DNA of 64,000 bases from Nipponacmea schrenckii (GCA_030562195.1 JAUJPP010000012.1:17360001-17424000); one strand, 5' to 3'. Positions 11,728-23,607 are shown, counted from the first letter of the stretch. The notes: generated from the letters alone by a model not told the origin. Translations and numbers: made by a program.

Positions 11728-12102
11728 TTTGCATAAAAAAGATAATGCACGGTAGAAAAAACAGAAAAGAAAAAACACAAAACAGAAAACATCTCTCATT
11801 TTACGAAACGAAATTTTTGCTTAGTGTAATATAAAAAGTGTAATATTCATTTAGTTGTATAATAAAAATGAAAGATATTGTGAAATGTTTTTGCATGATA
11901 GATTGTTAATAATGTAAAATTTTATAAGAAAAATAAGACATATCTTCTGACATAAGTTTAATTTAACTTGGTTAAATCATTAGCGGCATTTTGTTGGATG
12001 AATTTATGGTATAATGCAAAATGTAATTTAACCTTTGTGGCGTAAATGTTGTCTTAGTGATATGTTTATATCATTGGATATTGGCCCTAATATACCTCCA
12101 TA
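11728..12102 (-). repeat. Right terminal inverted repeat of the 7.46 kb transposon
   Basis: Complementary to 4642-4998 with small indels, ending at the duplicated hexamer. Both arms share the AAAAACAGAAAAGAAAAAAC-type tract and the ...GTGATATGTTTATATCATTGG end. Confidence 0.85.
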
Positions 12103-12497
12103 GTAGGAAACCGGTAATTGTGAATTTCAAGGCTTACGCGCCAGATAGGCGTCTGTGTATTGTTACTGTGTTACAGGAATATATCAAGCGAACCGAAAGC
12201 CTAAGAGAAAGTGAAAGTGCTTTGTTTATTGCCTTTGTCAAACCGCATAAAAAGGTCTGTCGCGACACTATATCTAGGTAGACTAAAATTGGGTTGGAGA
12301 AGGCAGGCATAGATGTAAATAGATTTAAGGCACATAGCACCAGAGCTGCCTCTACCTCCACTGCTAAGGAAGCAAATGTTCCAGTTATTGACATTATGAA
12401 TAAGGCAGACTGGAAATCAGAAAGGATCTTTTCTACTTATTATAACAAAGTTATTATCAAAGAAAATGTCTTTGACAAATGCGTGTTAAATGCTTAG
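12103..12497 (+). pseudogene. DIRS tyrosine recombinase, C-terminal half
   Basis: Read in the register that continues the upstream half, this segment encodes KAYAPDRRLCIVTVLQEYIK, then FKAHSTRAASTSTAKEA with the catalytic H-x-x-R, and TYYNKVI with the nucleophilic Tyr. It ends at a stop at 12495. One stop lies near 12280. With the Arg at about 4540, all four catalytic positions (R, H, R, Y) of the family are visible but lie 7.5 kb apart. Confidence 0.9.
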
Positions 12498-12634
12498 ATT
12501 TCATTAAAGTCTTGTAAACTTAGAAAAATGTTTGCTTCATTTTATCTTAGCGACTTGGAGATATCACAAGTGCAGACAGGCTTTGAAGTCTCACTGAATC
12601 ACGTAGTCACGTGATTGGCTGATAGAATATTTAC

Positions 12635-12883
12635 ATTGGACGAGACTTACCTGTAAGTTGAAGTTCGATCATGATTCTATCATCCAATCTTTAGTGACGA
12701 GGGATTAAGTGCCCCCCACTTAGTCTTACATTCCCTCCCAATCGTCACTATCTGTCTACACTCGTTCACTTTAAATCCTGATGTATGGGTGCGCGCGCTG
12801 CTATCTCACTTAATCCCTCGTCACTAAAGATTGGCTGATAGAATCATGATCGAACTTCAACTTACAGGTAAGTCTCGTCCAAT
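12635..12883. repeat. DIRS terminal palindrome (77-bp arms)
   Basis: Arms 12635-12711 and 12807-12883 are nearly perfectly complementary (ATTGGACGAGACTTACCTG... outermost), with a 95-nt spacer. A palindrome directly after the recombinase gene is the expected place for the DIRS internal complementary region or terminal repeat, which guides circle formation. Confidence 0.75.
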
Positions 12884-13668
12884 CTAAATAATTTATTAAA
12901 TCTTTTCTGAAATTTTTATTGTGCCAGTAGTGTACCTTTAATTTTACCCGGTTTGGTGCTTTCTTAATGACAAGTACTTACAATATTTCTCACATATCAT
13001 CGTCGTGATCCAAGTTAACGAATGTAATCCGTTCTGAACTTTTCTTTACTTTATGTATCCTGAGTTTTTTTTTTTGTTTTTTTTTTTGTTACGTGTGATT
13101 TAATATTGTTCATTCTCAATTATATTTTTGATCGCTGTTGTAAGATAGTAATTTCAGTTACCTCACTCTATCTGCAATTGACCTAAGAATAACCGCTTCG
13201 ATCGTATAGCCTCTGTCATCCAGTCCAGCCATTCTCGTCCCCCATGCTCCCATTTTAGTTGTAGACAGGCGAACTCTGGGTGGCAAGAGACTACTTTCTT
13301 TTTGGTTTTTACTCTTATGTATTTCATAACTTTACTTTTCAATTGTATTTTTTTTTAACTATAATCTTCGATAGTGATTTGAACAAAAAGCGATATCTAT
13401 ACTTCATGTTTTTACTCGAAATTATTTACCTAATTTGACGGCGCCTACTTTTCCCCTTTTTCTGTTATGATTTCCTATTCCTTTTTGTTCATAGTTTGTT
13501 TGTATTTTCTTTTTGTTTTCTTTCTAATGTTCTTTATTTTCTTCCAATCTTTATTGTGTTTAATGTTTTCTTACTCTGACAACCAGCTATTTCGACATCT
13601 ATCATCTTTCTTATTACTGATTCCTTATTTTGGTTCATGTTTCTCCCCTTTCTTCTGGTATACTTTGA
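12884..13668. other. Non-coding region before the CR1-like LINE
   Basis: AT-rich with long T runs; no supported gene. It probably includes the 5' untranslated part of the LINE whose coding frame begins near 13669. Confidence 0.4.
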
Positions 13669-16600
13669 TCTATCATTATATTTACAATTAGTAATATTTT
13701 TGTTTACCGAAAATTTCTACGGGGAGGCTTTATATCAAGTATTAGCCCTGTATCTCCTAGAGTTACTTTTTATCTCTTATTCTCATTATATCATTGTTGT
13801 GTATTAATCATACGTTCTGGTGATATCGAATTAAATCCGGGTCCCTCATCGAAGAAAATATATGACAAATTATCTCTATTTCATCTGAACGCGAGGAGCA
13901 TCCGTCACAAGCTCGATGAAATATTCGAAGAATGTCACGATCATCATGTTTGTGCTTTCACCGAATCTCACCTTGACAATAGCATTTCTGACCAATTTGT
14001 AGCTAGGGACGGATTTTCGATTCCATATCGCAAGGACAGGAATTGTTATGGCGGCGGTTTGCTTCTGTATATCAAGAATGACATATTTAGTAAACGCAGG
14101 CCGGACCTAGAATCGCCATCAGTGGAAAGTATTTGGATAGAAATTCGTGTATTGCATAAAACTTTATTAGTTGGTGCTTTCTACAGACCTCCAAATAGCC
14201 CTGATCTAGTTTGGCAGTCAATTGACGCCTCGATTGAACTTGCGTATAATTCATCTAAAAATGTAATTTTATTAGGCGATTTTAACTGTGACTTATTTAC
14301 CCCTGTTAACAGTCTGAACAATATCCTTCTATCTAATAACTTGAAAAATGTCTGTGTCAAACCAACTAGGGTAACACCAAGGTCTTCTACTCTGATTGAT
14401 CTTATCATTGTACACGATGAAATTGATATTTGTTTCTCTGATACTGTTGATTTTCCAAAAGAGATTTCTGATCATAAAGGAGTTCATGCCACCCTCGATC
14501 TCTCGATTCCATCGTATCATAGCTTCCGTAGGGAGATTATAATTTATTCAGGGGCTGATTATGTTCGTCTTAATGACCTAATTCGTAATTTCGATTAGGG
14601 CAATTATTTTAACAAACTCGGCATTGATTCCTCCTGTACCAATTTCTATATCACCTTGAATAAATTTATTGATGAATGCATACCTAAGAAGTCTGTATTG
14701 ATTAGACCTTCAGAGAAGCCTTGGTTTAACAGTGACATAAGGAAAGCTATTAGATTAAGAGATAGGCTTCGAAAAATATCAATCAAATCTAAGAACATTA
14801 ACGACTATAAAAAATATAAAACTCAACGAAATCGTGTTAATAATTTCATCAACTCATTGAAATCTAAATTTTATGTCAAGTTAACTGATGTTATCAACGA
14901 TCCATATTCTTCCGATCATGATAAGTGGCGTTGTATGAAATACTTTCTAGGGACCTCTTCAAACTTTCCCTCTACCCCCCCTTGTCTCAAATGGCACCAC
15001 GTTCTATACAGACGCCGATAAAGCCCAGTTATTCAATTCTTATTTTGCTAGCATTTCGAATGTTACTCCAACCGATAACCTACCGGATTTTAATGAACGA
15101 TCTTCGTGTCATATATCCTTGCCAATCATTTCTGAACAGGAAATAACTGATCTAATAAAATGCTCAAAAAAAAAAAAAGCAAATGGATTTGATAGAATCA
15201 GTAATATTTTCCTTAAAAACATCGCGTCTTCTATTAATTACCCTCTTCATCTTTTATTTAACAAATCCCCTTTAATTAGGTTTTTTTCCAACACTATGGA
15301 AAGAATCAAGGGTTATGCCCCTTTATAAGAAAAGGGGAATCTTGGAATGTAAGTAACTACAGACCAATCTCATTACTTAGCTGTTTCAGTAAATTGTTTG
15401 AAAGACTAATTTTCAAATATTTGTATAATCATTTTCATGTTAACAATCTCCTTTATCCCTACCAATCTGGTTTTAGACCAGGACATTCAACGGTCCACCA
15501 ACTGATAGAAATTTACAACGATATTCTTGTTGCAATTGAAAAAAAGCAATTCGCCTGTTTCGCTTTTTTTTGATATATCCAAAGCATTTAATCGTGTGTA
15601 CCATCCGGGTCTTATTTTCAAGCTGTCGAAGTATGGAATAGGTGGTAAGTTTCTCGACTAGCTATCCAGCTATCTGACAAATAGATTCCAACGTGTTTTT
15701 CTTAATGATGCTTTATCGCCAGCCGTAACCTTGAATTCTGGCGTCCCTCAAGGATCCGTACTGGGCCCTCTACTCTTTCTCATTTATATTAATGACATTC
15801 AAGACGTTCTTCAAAACCTATCGCGATTGTTTGCTGATGATACAGCAGTTGGTTGTTCAAAATCTCTTATCTCTGAAATTGAAAACTCTTTTGAATTATG
15901 ATCTTTCTAAATTGTATAAATGGTCCAATGACTGGCTTGTTAGCTTTAACCCCTCTAGTCCTTTTTACAACTAAACCCGTTACTCATTTACCAAAGTTGT
16001 TTCTCGGCCAGGAACCATTAGAAATAGTACCATTCCATAAACATCTTGGCATCACTTCATCAAATGATCTTAAGTGGTCGATCCATATTGACTCGATTTG
16101 TAAATCTACATATAAATTAATTGGTGTTTTACGTAAACTTAAATTTACCCTCAGTAGAAAAACTCTCTTGAACATTTATACTACTTACATACGGCCTCGC
16201 CTTGAGTATGCTTGTGAGGTGTGGGATTGCTGTAACATCTCTGACCTGGACCGTCTCGAACAAGTCCAACTTGAAGCCGCCAGAGTCGTTACAGGTCTCA
16301 CTAAATATTGTAAAGTCGAATCCTTGTACTTCGAAACTGGCTTTCAGAAATTATCTGATCGTAGAAAAATCCGTCGTCTTTCACTTTTCTATAATATTGT
16401 CCACAGCAATGCTCCAAATTATCTTATCAATATTTTAACCCCTACGGACGCAACTCCCAGATTTTATAATCTCCGTAACTCGAATGAAATTCCGATTCCC
16501 TTTTCTCGCACTACTGTTTACCAACGATCGTTCTTTCCCGCAACTACCCACGATTGGAATTCATTAAACGTCCAGCTAAAAGACTCCCCCTCCATTAAGG

Positions 16601-16974
16601 CTTTTAAACATAATCTTAAAAGAAGTCTTTCATCCGATTCCGCTCTTGGTTATTTTGGTGCCGGTGACAGACTGGAAAATATTTTATTAACACGAATTCG
16701 TCACAATTGTAGCGCTTTAAATGCTGATCTTTTCAAAATAAATGTAATTGCCTATCCTTCTAGTAGCTGCGGCTACCATACAGAAAATTCATTTCATTAT
16801 TTTTTTCATTGTCCGCTGTATCGCTCCCATAGATTAGTGGTATTATCCAACCTCTCTGACTATGTTATTAATTTAGAGCTGATTTTGTATGGTAATCGAA
16901 ACTTCTCGGTTGATACTAATATTACTATTTTTAAACATGTCCATGATTTTATTAAACACTCTAAACGTTTTTAA
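13669..16974 (+). pseudogene. CR1-like LINE: 2A-like peptide, endonuclease, reverse transcriptase
   Basis: An open frame from 13669 has a hydrophobic segment (FYLLFSLYHCCVLIIRS), a 2A-like motif at 13819-13845 and an apurinic-type endonuclease: LFHLNARSIRHKLDEI, AFTESHL, GAFYRPPNS, LLGDFNCDL and SDHKGVHATL, to a stop at 14596. After several frameshifts and stops the RT follows, with SNYRPISLL, NSGVPQGSVLGPLLF and FADDT near 15830. A 358-codon frame (15898-16974) covers the RT thumb and a C-terminal C/H cluster (CGYH...FHCPLY). The order and wording fit the CR1/Jockey group. No in-frame ATG precedes the 2A motif here. Inactive. Confidence 0.85.
13819..13845 (+). other. 2A-like ribosome-skipping motif
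   Basis: The codons read GDIELNPGP, an exact D-x-E-x-N-P-G-P 2A consensus; translation would break between the last Gly and Pro (13842/13843). 2A-like peptides of this form are known at the N-terminus of some non-LTR retrotransposons. The endonuclease begins about 10 residues later. Confidence 0.85.
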
Positions 16975-17136
16975 GAATGATGTAATTTATCTTATGTAAT
17001 TAATTTATTACCATTATTACCTGGTTGTCAGTTTATGTTTATGTTTTGTTTTTTTATATGTATTTATATACATGTATTATAATTTCTTTTTTTTTCTCTG
17101 TATTTCGTACGACTCCATGGTTTTTTTGTTGTTTTT

Positions 17137-20100
17137 GCAGTGCGTTCTTCGAACGCACTGCTTTGTTTTCGAAATGACTATTTTTTTTTTTTTTTGTCTC
17201 TTTCTGGTCACGCTCCCCAGCCATAACTGCAAATGTCTTACACAATCTGGCGTGATATTGTAACGTAATCTAGTGCTCGTTGTTGTTTAAATGTAAAATG
17301 ACGCATTTTTGTTCTACCGGAAATGACGTAGAACGTCACAAATTTTTTTTTTGTTTACTAACTCACGGCTCGTTTTTTTATCCAATCTGGTTCGGACTTT
17401 TTTTATTTACTACTTATAACTTAGATTTACATAATAGCAGTTTAAAAATTTTGAAATTTTTACTTTTGTTGCTGACTTTTGAATTTTAAAATTTAACACT
17501 TTTTCTAACTTTTGCAATTTTGATTAGATCGTAATCAAAATTTGCAGTTAGATAAACATTTTTCTTGTCAAGAAAAATCTGTTTTCAAAATGTCGACATC
17601 ACTTCCTGTTTCGGCGTCATACGTCGCTAAACTTCGAATTTTCACTTCCGGAATTCTAAAGATATTTGAATTTTTTTTTTTGCAATTAGTTACTATTAAC
17701 CCATAATGATTTTATAATTAACAAAAATTGAACCGGAAGTAGCAGATCAGTCGCCATCATTAAACCACTTACTTTTGTAAAGTGAAAAATTGGGCCTTAG
17801 GGGTTAATCGGACAATTGTAATTTTGATGTCTATGTAATCTTCAATCGATTGCTAACAATTCTTAGGAAGCCGAATTTTGAATTTCGATTTAGCTTACCT
17901 TTCATTTCCGGTTCTTTTTTTTCACTCAGTGCCTAATTTTCCAACGTTCATATATCGTGACCTTGACCTTTGGTGACCATGTGACCTGCACAAAAGTTGT
18001 TGCCCTTGTCGAGATCTATCCATTGATGTCTTCATTTGTGTTGTGCAATGTCCACTTCCGGTTTTACAGCCATTTGAAAATTGCACTTTTTAACTTCGAA
18101 GAGCTCTGTCACGTGACCTAATTTACATACATCAAAATTTCTTTTATGTCCTTATTACGCGTAATTTATTCTTTCCAATGGTGTATAACACTTTATATTT
18201 TGATCAAAATTGCGCTTTTTAATATTTGAAAATTTTGTTCTTAGTTCTATATTAATTGTGCGTGATTTATGAAAAAGCACGTGTCTTTTTAAATTTACGT
18301 CTTATTTTTTCACAAAAATTGGTAGATGAGTAGACAAAAAATTATCATTAAAGATTCCGATAAAACATTTTCCGAAATTAGCCGGAAACGTCCGAAATGA
18401 CCAAAAAAATGTAGAAAATCACAGAAATCGGAATTTTCGGATTAAATTTTTGCAAAAACTTGCAATTTTATTATTACACAGAATTAGTACCATCAATATC
18501 TTCGTTTTGTATGTATGCCGTATATGCAAATTTCTAACCGTTTGATCGCCATCTTGAAATATGCAAATTATTGGAAAAATACTACTCGTCCGCCATTTTT
18601 AATCCTATTTTTTTCAGACTTGTTTTAAAATATAATTTGGATAATTATCTAGGTCCTCTAATGGCATATTTTTCAATTTCAAATTTGTCTTTGGACCAGG
18701 TCCTGCCAAAGTTTTTTAAAACTGACTTCCGTTTGAAAGTTCATAACTTTTGAACTCTACCATATGCATCCTTTTGATCTCAAAACAACATCACCAGAGA
18801 GGCACTGGACTGGAATCCCCAAGGGCATAGAAGACAAGGACGACCTTTACATAGCTTGAAAAGAATAAGACTGAAAGAGCAAGGAAGGATTGGCAAGACC
18901 TGGAATGAAGCAAAAAGAACAACTCATAACAGAGTGAGATGGAGAACGTCTGTAGCAGCCCTATTCTCCGCAAGTTACGAAGAGGACTAACTTACTAATA
19001 TGCAACCTTTATTTTTCTGCACAATTGTGCATGTGATGTGATTTTCATCAGCTTTCTAACAATATCTTTATTTTAGCTATAGACCGAAAACTGATGAAAA
19101 TACGCCTAGTAGAAAATAAGCGATTTTAACATTCATATTTTTTTATATTTAGTTCTATTTAACTTAAAAACAAAATTCGAACAGATTTATAATGTGCAAA
19201 TTCCCAGCTTTCAAGCAAAATATAAATCAATATGTATAAATAAAAATTGCGAAAAAGTTTAAGAATAAAATTACACTCTAATTAAACAGATATAAGTCAA
19301 CAGGTCATAAAGTCTGATTGTGTTAATTTCTTATCTTTTGGTCAAGACACAAATTTTGACATTTCCAGTTAAAGTATCTCAACCAATCAAAACAAGTCAT
19401 TAGACTTTGTGGGCGTGGTTAAGCCCAGATATTTTACATCACTGTGTGTATTTTTCTTTCAATCGAAATAGGGTCTCGGAGGATCAGTCAATATGTGTTA
19501 TTTTGATGGACATGTATATAGAATCTATAACCGATTGCCGAAATTTATATGGAAACTGATTTTTGAATTTTTAATTTGATTTTGATTTAATTACGATTAA
19601 AAATTATAAAAACTTCGAAGGTGTATATTGTGACGTTGACCTTTGGCGATCTTTATACCTGTACATATGTGATACGTTCTATCCAATGACATATTAAGCT
19701 TTATAGCAAAATGTAAACTTTCGGTTTATCGGCATTTAAAAATTGCGAATTTTTCCTATAAAACGGTCAATTCACAAATTTTGACATTTCCAGTTGAAGT
19801 TTCCAAAACAAGTCAATGGACTTTGTGGGCGTGGTTAAGCCCAGATATTTTTACATCACAAACCTTAATGATTGCCAGTCTATTAACAAGCTCAAATGTC
19901 ACGTGTTAAATCATGAATAAATCATCTCTCCCGATAATCGCTAAATCAATCTACATTCTATCCTTAAATGACAGCCAGGAGACCAACAAATTCTAAATAG
20001 CTCGAAAGCTGCAGAACTGTTACAAACAGGTCTAGTTATTCTTTCCAATGGTGTATAACACTTGATATTTGATCAAAATTGCACGTTTTAAATTTGCAAA

Positions 20101-20543
20101 TTTTGTAATTTCTTCTATACTAACTGTGTGTATTTTTCTTTAAATCGAAATAGGGTCTCGGAAGATAATTCAATCATAATTTTGATGTACATGTATATAG
20201 AATCTATTGCCGAAATATATATGGAAACTTATTTTTGAATTGTTATTTTGATTTTGATTTTTTTACGATTAAAAATTAATCCAGTTGAAATGATTCAAAG
20301 ATTTTATATATCTTAAATAAAAAGAATGTTTGTTCATTTCTCGTTGTTGGCGATGTATGATATGGAATATTTGGACGGAAATGACAACCTTTAGAATTTT
20401 AAATGATATTCTCTTAAGCTAAAATAATGTACAGTTGAGAGGACTAGTGGTATAAGGGACGGAACTCTATAAAATACTCCCTTAAAGATGTAAAGCCGCG
20501 CTGTTAATTTGATGTCTCTATGTTATACCATGGCAACTTGCCA
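17137..20543 (+). repeat. Long non-coding repeat, copy 2
   Basis: It starts with the same 11-bp-arm hairpin (17137-17161, 3-nt loop) and follows copy 1 closely up to the gap at 20544. A ~170 bp segment present in copy 1 (about 8640-8810) is missing here. It lies directly after the 3' end of the CR1-like LINE. The LINE tail is retained at 18782-18990. Confidence 0.9.
18782..18990 (+). pseudogene. LINE C-terminal tail, second copy
   Basis: Same fragment as at 8382-8590, open to its stop and with replacements in the terminal part (LFSASYEED in place of LCSARNEED). It travels as a passenger of the long repeat. Confidence 0.65.
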
Positions 20544-21043
20544 NNNNNNNNNNNNNNNNNNNNNNNNNNNNNNNNNNNNNNNNNNNNNNNNNNNNNNNNN
20601 NNNNNNNNNNNNNNNNNNNNNNNNNNNNNNNNNNNNNNNNNNNNNNNNNNNNNNNNNNNNNNNNNNNNNNNNNNNNNNNNNNNNNNNNNNNNNNNNNNNN
20701 NNNNNNNNNNNNNNNNNNNNNNNNNNNNNNNNNNNNNNNNNNNNNNNNNNNNNNNNNNNNNNNNNNNNNNNNNNNNNNNNNNNNNNNNNNNNNNNNNNNN
20801 NNNNNNNNNNNNNNNNNNNNNNNNNNNNNNNNNNNNNNNNNNNNNNNNNNNNNNNNNNNNNNNNNNNNNNNNNNNNNNNNNNNNNNNNNNNNNNNNNNNN
20901 NNNNNNNNNNNNNNNNNNNNNNNNNNNNNNNNNNNNNNNNNNNNNNNNNNNNNNNNNNNNNNNNNNNNNNNNNNNNNNNNNNNNNNNNNNNNNNNNNNNN
21001 NNNNNNNNNNNNNNNNNNNNNNNNNNNNNNNNNNNNNNNNNNN
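20544..21043. other. Scaffold gap, 500 N
   Basis: Exactly 500 N. The sequence on both sides is repeated elsewhere in the window, so the join may be uncertain. Confidence 1.
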
Positions 21044-21129
21044 GGAAGATCAAAACGTCCCAGACCGACATCCTCAACATCGAACAGGAATTTTACAAAG
21101 ATCTATACACAGAGGACCCGATCTCTGAC
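21044..21129 (+). pseudogene. L1/Tx1-like LINE ORF2 fragment, 5' flank of the Polinton
   Basis: It encodes KTSQTDILNIEQEFYKDLYT, the linker just before the RT domain of L1-like ORF2 proteins, and stops at the Polinton terminus. The same stretch, longer upstream, flanks the second Polinton end at 51676-51858. RT sequence resumes at 34676. Confidence 0.7.
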
Positions 21130-21220
21130 AGTAGTATATGAGCTTACAGATATCCGGCACCCCTCCGCTTCGCTCCGCTCCGATCCGAGCTACCGTATAT
21201 CTGTAAGCTCATATACTACT
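21130..21220. repeat. Polinton left terminal palindrome
   Basis: Arms 21130-21157 and 21193-21220 (AGTAGTATATGAGCTTACAG...) have one mismatch around a 35-nt GC-rich, strand-biased spacer (CCGCTTCGCTCCGCTCC). The LINE ends exactly at its outer base. Confidence 0.85.
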
Positions 21221-21257
21221 ATTTGCCCACCCGCCCTCCCTTTTAAATAACCAAAAA

Positions 21258-22450
21258 ATGTCTTTAAGGGGGTTGACAACCTTATCGTTCGAAGTGTATT
21301 TCAATCAAGAAACGTATTAAGTTTATATCCATTCTATTTGGCATTAAAAGAAACTCATCTAGTAAAAATTTTAGCTCAATCGCTTCAGTAGTTCGTCTGA
21401 TATCCGTCCGTGAAGATAATCTATTTATAGAACAAAACGGGGTATTCCTCTATGTAGACGTACAAATTACGTTGTCAGTTGACATTTGTGATTACAACGT
21501 CATCGGCTAAATAAACATTCTCTACGTTTGCCGGTCAGTTATTGTTAATATCGGCACGCGAAGTGAGAGTTTGTGTATCGGGGGAATCCAGGAGTCACGT
21601 GATGTCCCATAAATCTTTACGTCACATGTAAACAAAGAAAATTTTATGATTGCTGGGTAGGGGTGTTTTGACATGTGCTAATCCATTGTTTTAGCACTCC
21701 AATTGTGTGGATATCGGTGCATATCGATGCCTAAAAGGTGCTTAAAGATTTCTACAGCAGGAAAGAAAATCTTTTAGCAACATGGTCGTTAATTACGTAA
21801 GGTTTACATGTGTTTGCCAAATGTTGAAAAAAAATGCCATTTTTCCAAAAGGATATCTCGCTTACAATTTATCCGATTTTTACAAACTTTGGCTTCAGCT
21901 AAAGCTTACGATGTCCCCTATAACTTTACGTTGGCTTTTTTTTTATAAAATGAATAGTTTTTTTAAAATTCAATTTTTCGTAAATGCACTCGCAAAATTT
22001 TGATTTCTATCAATATCTTCAAAACAAAACAAAATTTTCCAAAAAGCCAACGTAATTTTGTAGAGATACATGTAGACTTGCGTTGTGCAAAATTTCAACC
22101 TTCTATATTAAAAAACCTAGTAGATATGCTAATTTTAAGGGAATAATTGACGTTCATCTTTCATACCCTATTTCTTAAAGTTGAAATGTCATAAAGAAAT
22201 AAATTTTATATTTTTGGATAGCTGAAAGTCCCCTCTTTCCATTGATATTTAAATATTTAAGATAGGTGGAAAAGAAGATAGGTGGAATCGTCTATTTTTT
22301 GTACATAGGTTTAGGGTTGTCAACCCCCTTAATAAACATTCACTCCCCTACAACTTATTTCGGATAAGGAGACATTCAAAAATCTCTAACTAAACTTCCC
22401 GGTTTTCCATGGGCTAAATATAAAGGTGAGAAACATCTTCCAGGTCATAA
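21258..22450 (+). pseudogene. PLA2 gene start in the left terminal repeat, split by a MITE
   Basis: The ATG at 21258 and three codons match the start of the PLA2 gene at 34614 (-). After the MITE, 22329-22450 continues the same frame for about 45 codons (KLPGFPWAKYK-like, ending before the Ca-binding loop), then homology stops at CATAA. Only the N-terminus is present because the terminal repeat ends there, so this copy never encoded the catalytic domain. Confidence 0.75.
21268..22328. mobile_element. TTAA MITE, 1061 bp, inside the PLA2 start
   Basis: Perfect 14-bp inverted termini (GGGGGTTGACAACC) are flanked by TTAA at 21264-21267 and 22329-22332, so this is piggyBac-type. No coding capacity. 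A 1005-bp copy occupies exactly the same position at 51997-53001. Confidence 0.92.
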
Positions 22451-23406
22451 GGGCGAATACAGTTTGAAAATAATATTCATTCAAAGCTTAAATAATGACT
22501 TCTTTTGTCCTGTCTTTCTTTGTTCGCAGTAGTTTGAAGTTCCACCTGTTGCCTCATTGAATTCATTTTGAAGTTGATGTACAGTTTAGTTTCTAGTTTA
22601 AGTCTACTATCGTTTTAATATTCTGTGGAATAGAGAGATTAACGTTATTATATTTGACTATAATCCAATCCAGGTATGTAATATCTATATCTAATTTTAA
22701 CAGTATTATTATTGCCTAAATCGATAACTTTAAACAAAAACTGCACTAACTGCTAATATAGATTTTATAGCTATATATCCAACATGTCGGTTAGTTTACA
22801 ATACCATAAGGTGACTCGGCTTCTAACTCCCTCCGAGTTTCCACGGTTATCCAAAACAGTTTAAGATTCTGTTTAGAAAGGTGAGTGTGTAAAATATTTA
22901 ATAATAAATTCTCCATTTTATGTTTCAGTTTACGTGACAAATATTCACAGATGTGACAATCAATAAGAATACAGTATAATGGTACACGTGTTTGATCGAT
23001 AAAAGTTAATTAACTGTGAAACTTCCTACCTGCGCAGTTATACCTAACAACATAACAACAGTTGGTAACTAACGACCGGTCCTACAGGAGCGGTTTCAAC
23101 CATGCGCAGTTGAATAGCAACTGAATAACAACATCCGCAACTGATATATCCTATCATGCGCAGTTGAATAGCAACCAAATAACAACATCCGTAACTAACG
23201 ACCGGTCCTACAGGAGCGGTTTCGATCATGCGCAGTTGAGAAAACAATTAATAACTATTTATGATAATGTGTTTGTAAATAGAGTATTGATTATGAAAAC
23301 AATTTGTATAGAATTTATTTATACTTGTAATATTATTATTAATTATTGATTTTATAATAAAATTCTTTTGTTGTATTTCTTCTATCAAATCTACTATATT
23401 AAAAAT
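22451..23406. repeat. Non-coding Polinton interior with tandem repeat
   Basis: No gene recognised in 22451-23406. At 23068-23240 a unit of about 55-75 bp is repeated, with three CATGCGCAGTTG blocks and two CGACCGGTCCTACAGGAGCG blocks. The part 22451-22698 is duplicated at 53120-53364, where homology stops abruptly. Confidence 0.6.
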
Positions 23407-23607
23407 ATGGGATTGATTTTAAAGCATGAAAAGGAAAAGTTCAATTACACTGGAGATGGTTTCTTCTCTGGATTGATGTCCCTTATACCAAAGGTAACAT
23501 CCTTTGTAACTAAAAACAAAGACCTTATATCCTCGGGGGCAAAAGCGATTTCATCAGTCGGGCAGGCTGCGAGTTCAATTAGTAAATCTGTCCAACAAAA
23601 AAAATGA
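23407..23607 (+). CDS. Small glycine/serine-rich Polinton protein, function unknown
   Basis: An intact frame of about 66 codons lies directly upstream of the major capsid gene and starts MGLILKHEKEKFNYTGDG. A hydrophobic stretch follows (FFSGLMSLIPKVTSFVTKN), then an Ala/Ser-rich helix and a lysine end. The GDG-FF-G-hydrophobic pattern resembles the small membrane-active or core proteins (pX/pVI type) that accompany capsid genes in Polintons and adenoviruses. Part of its wording (LILKH, GDG-F) recurs at the C-terminus of the pVI-like gene at 25042, so it may derive from that gene. An upstream in-frame ATG exists at 23368; I prefer 23407 because only the later start resembles the relatives. 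The function is inferred from position only. Confidence 0.5.
   Translation: MGLILKHEKEKFNYTGDGFFSGLMSLIPKVTSFVTKNKDLISSGAKAISSVGQAASSISKSVQQKK

Larger units (their letters stand above)
4642..12102. mobile_element. 7.46 kb DNA transposon, probably MULE-like
   Basis: The element begins TATGGAGGTATAATAGGGCC and ends in the inverted counterpart, ...CCTCCATA. The hexamer GTAGGA lies directly before (4636-4641) and after (12103-12108), and removing the element plus one hexamer restores the recombinase reading frame. It is therefore a clean insertion with a 6-bp target duplication. Two C-terminal transposase remnants near 5640-5850 and 6278-6538 are of Mutator-like (MULE) character. MULEs usually duplicate about 9 bp, so the class is an inference. 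The interior is swollen by a long non-coding repeat and a TTAA MITE. Confidence 0.85.

Noticed and set aside
13467..13691. Phe/Leu-rich 74-codon frame
   Set aside because: Composition follows the T-rich strand; no homology and no conserved counterpart.
20509..21141. Open frames spanning 20509-21141
   Set aside because: Composed almost wholly of N; the real tail is the LINE fragment.
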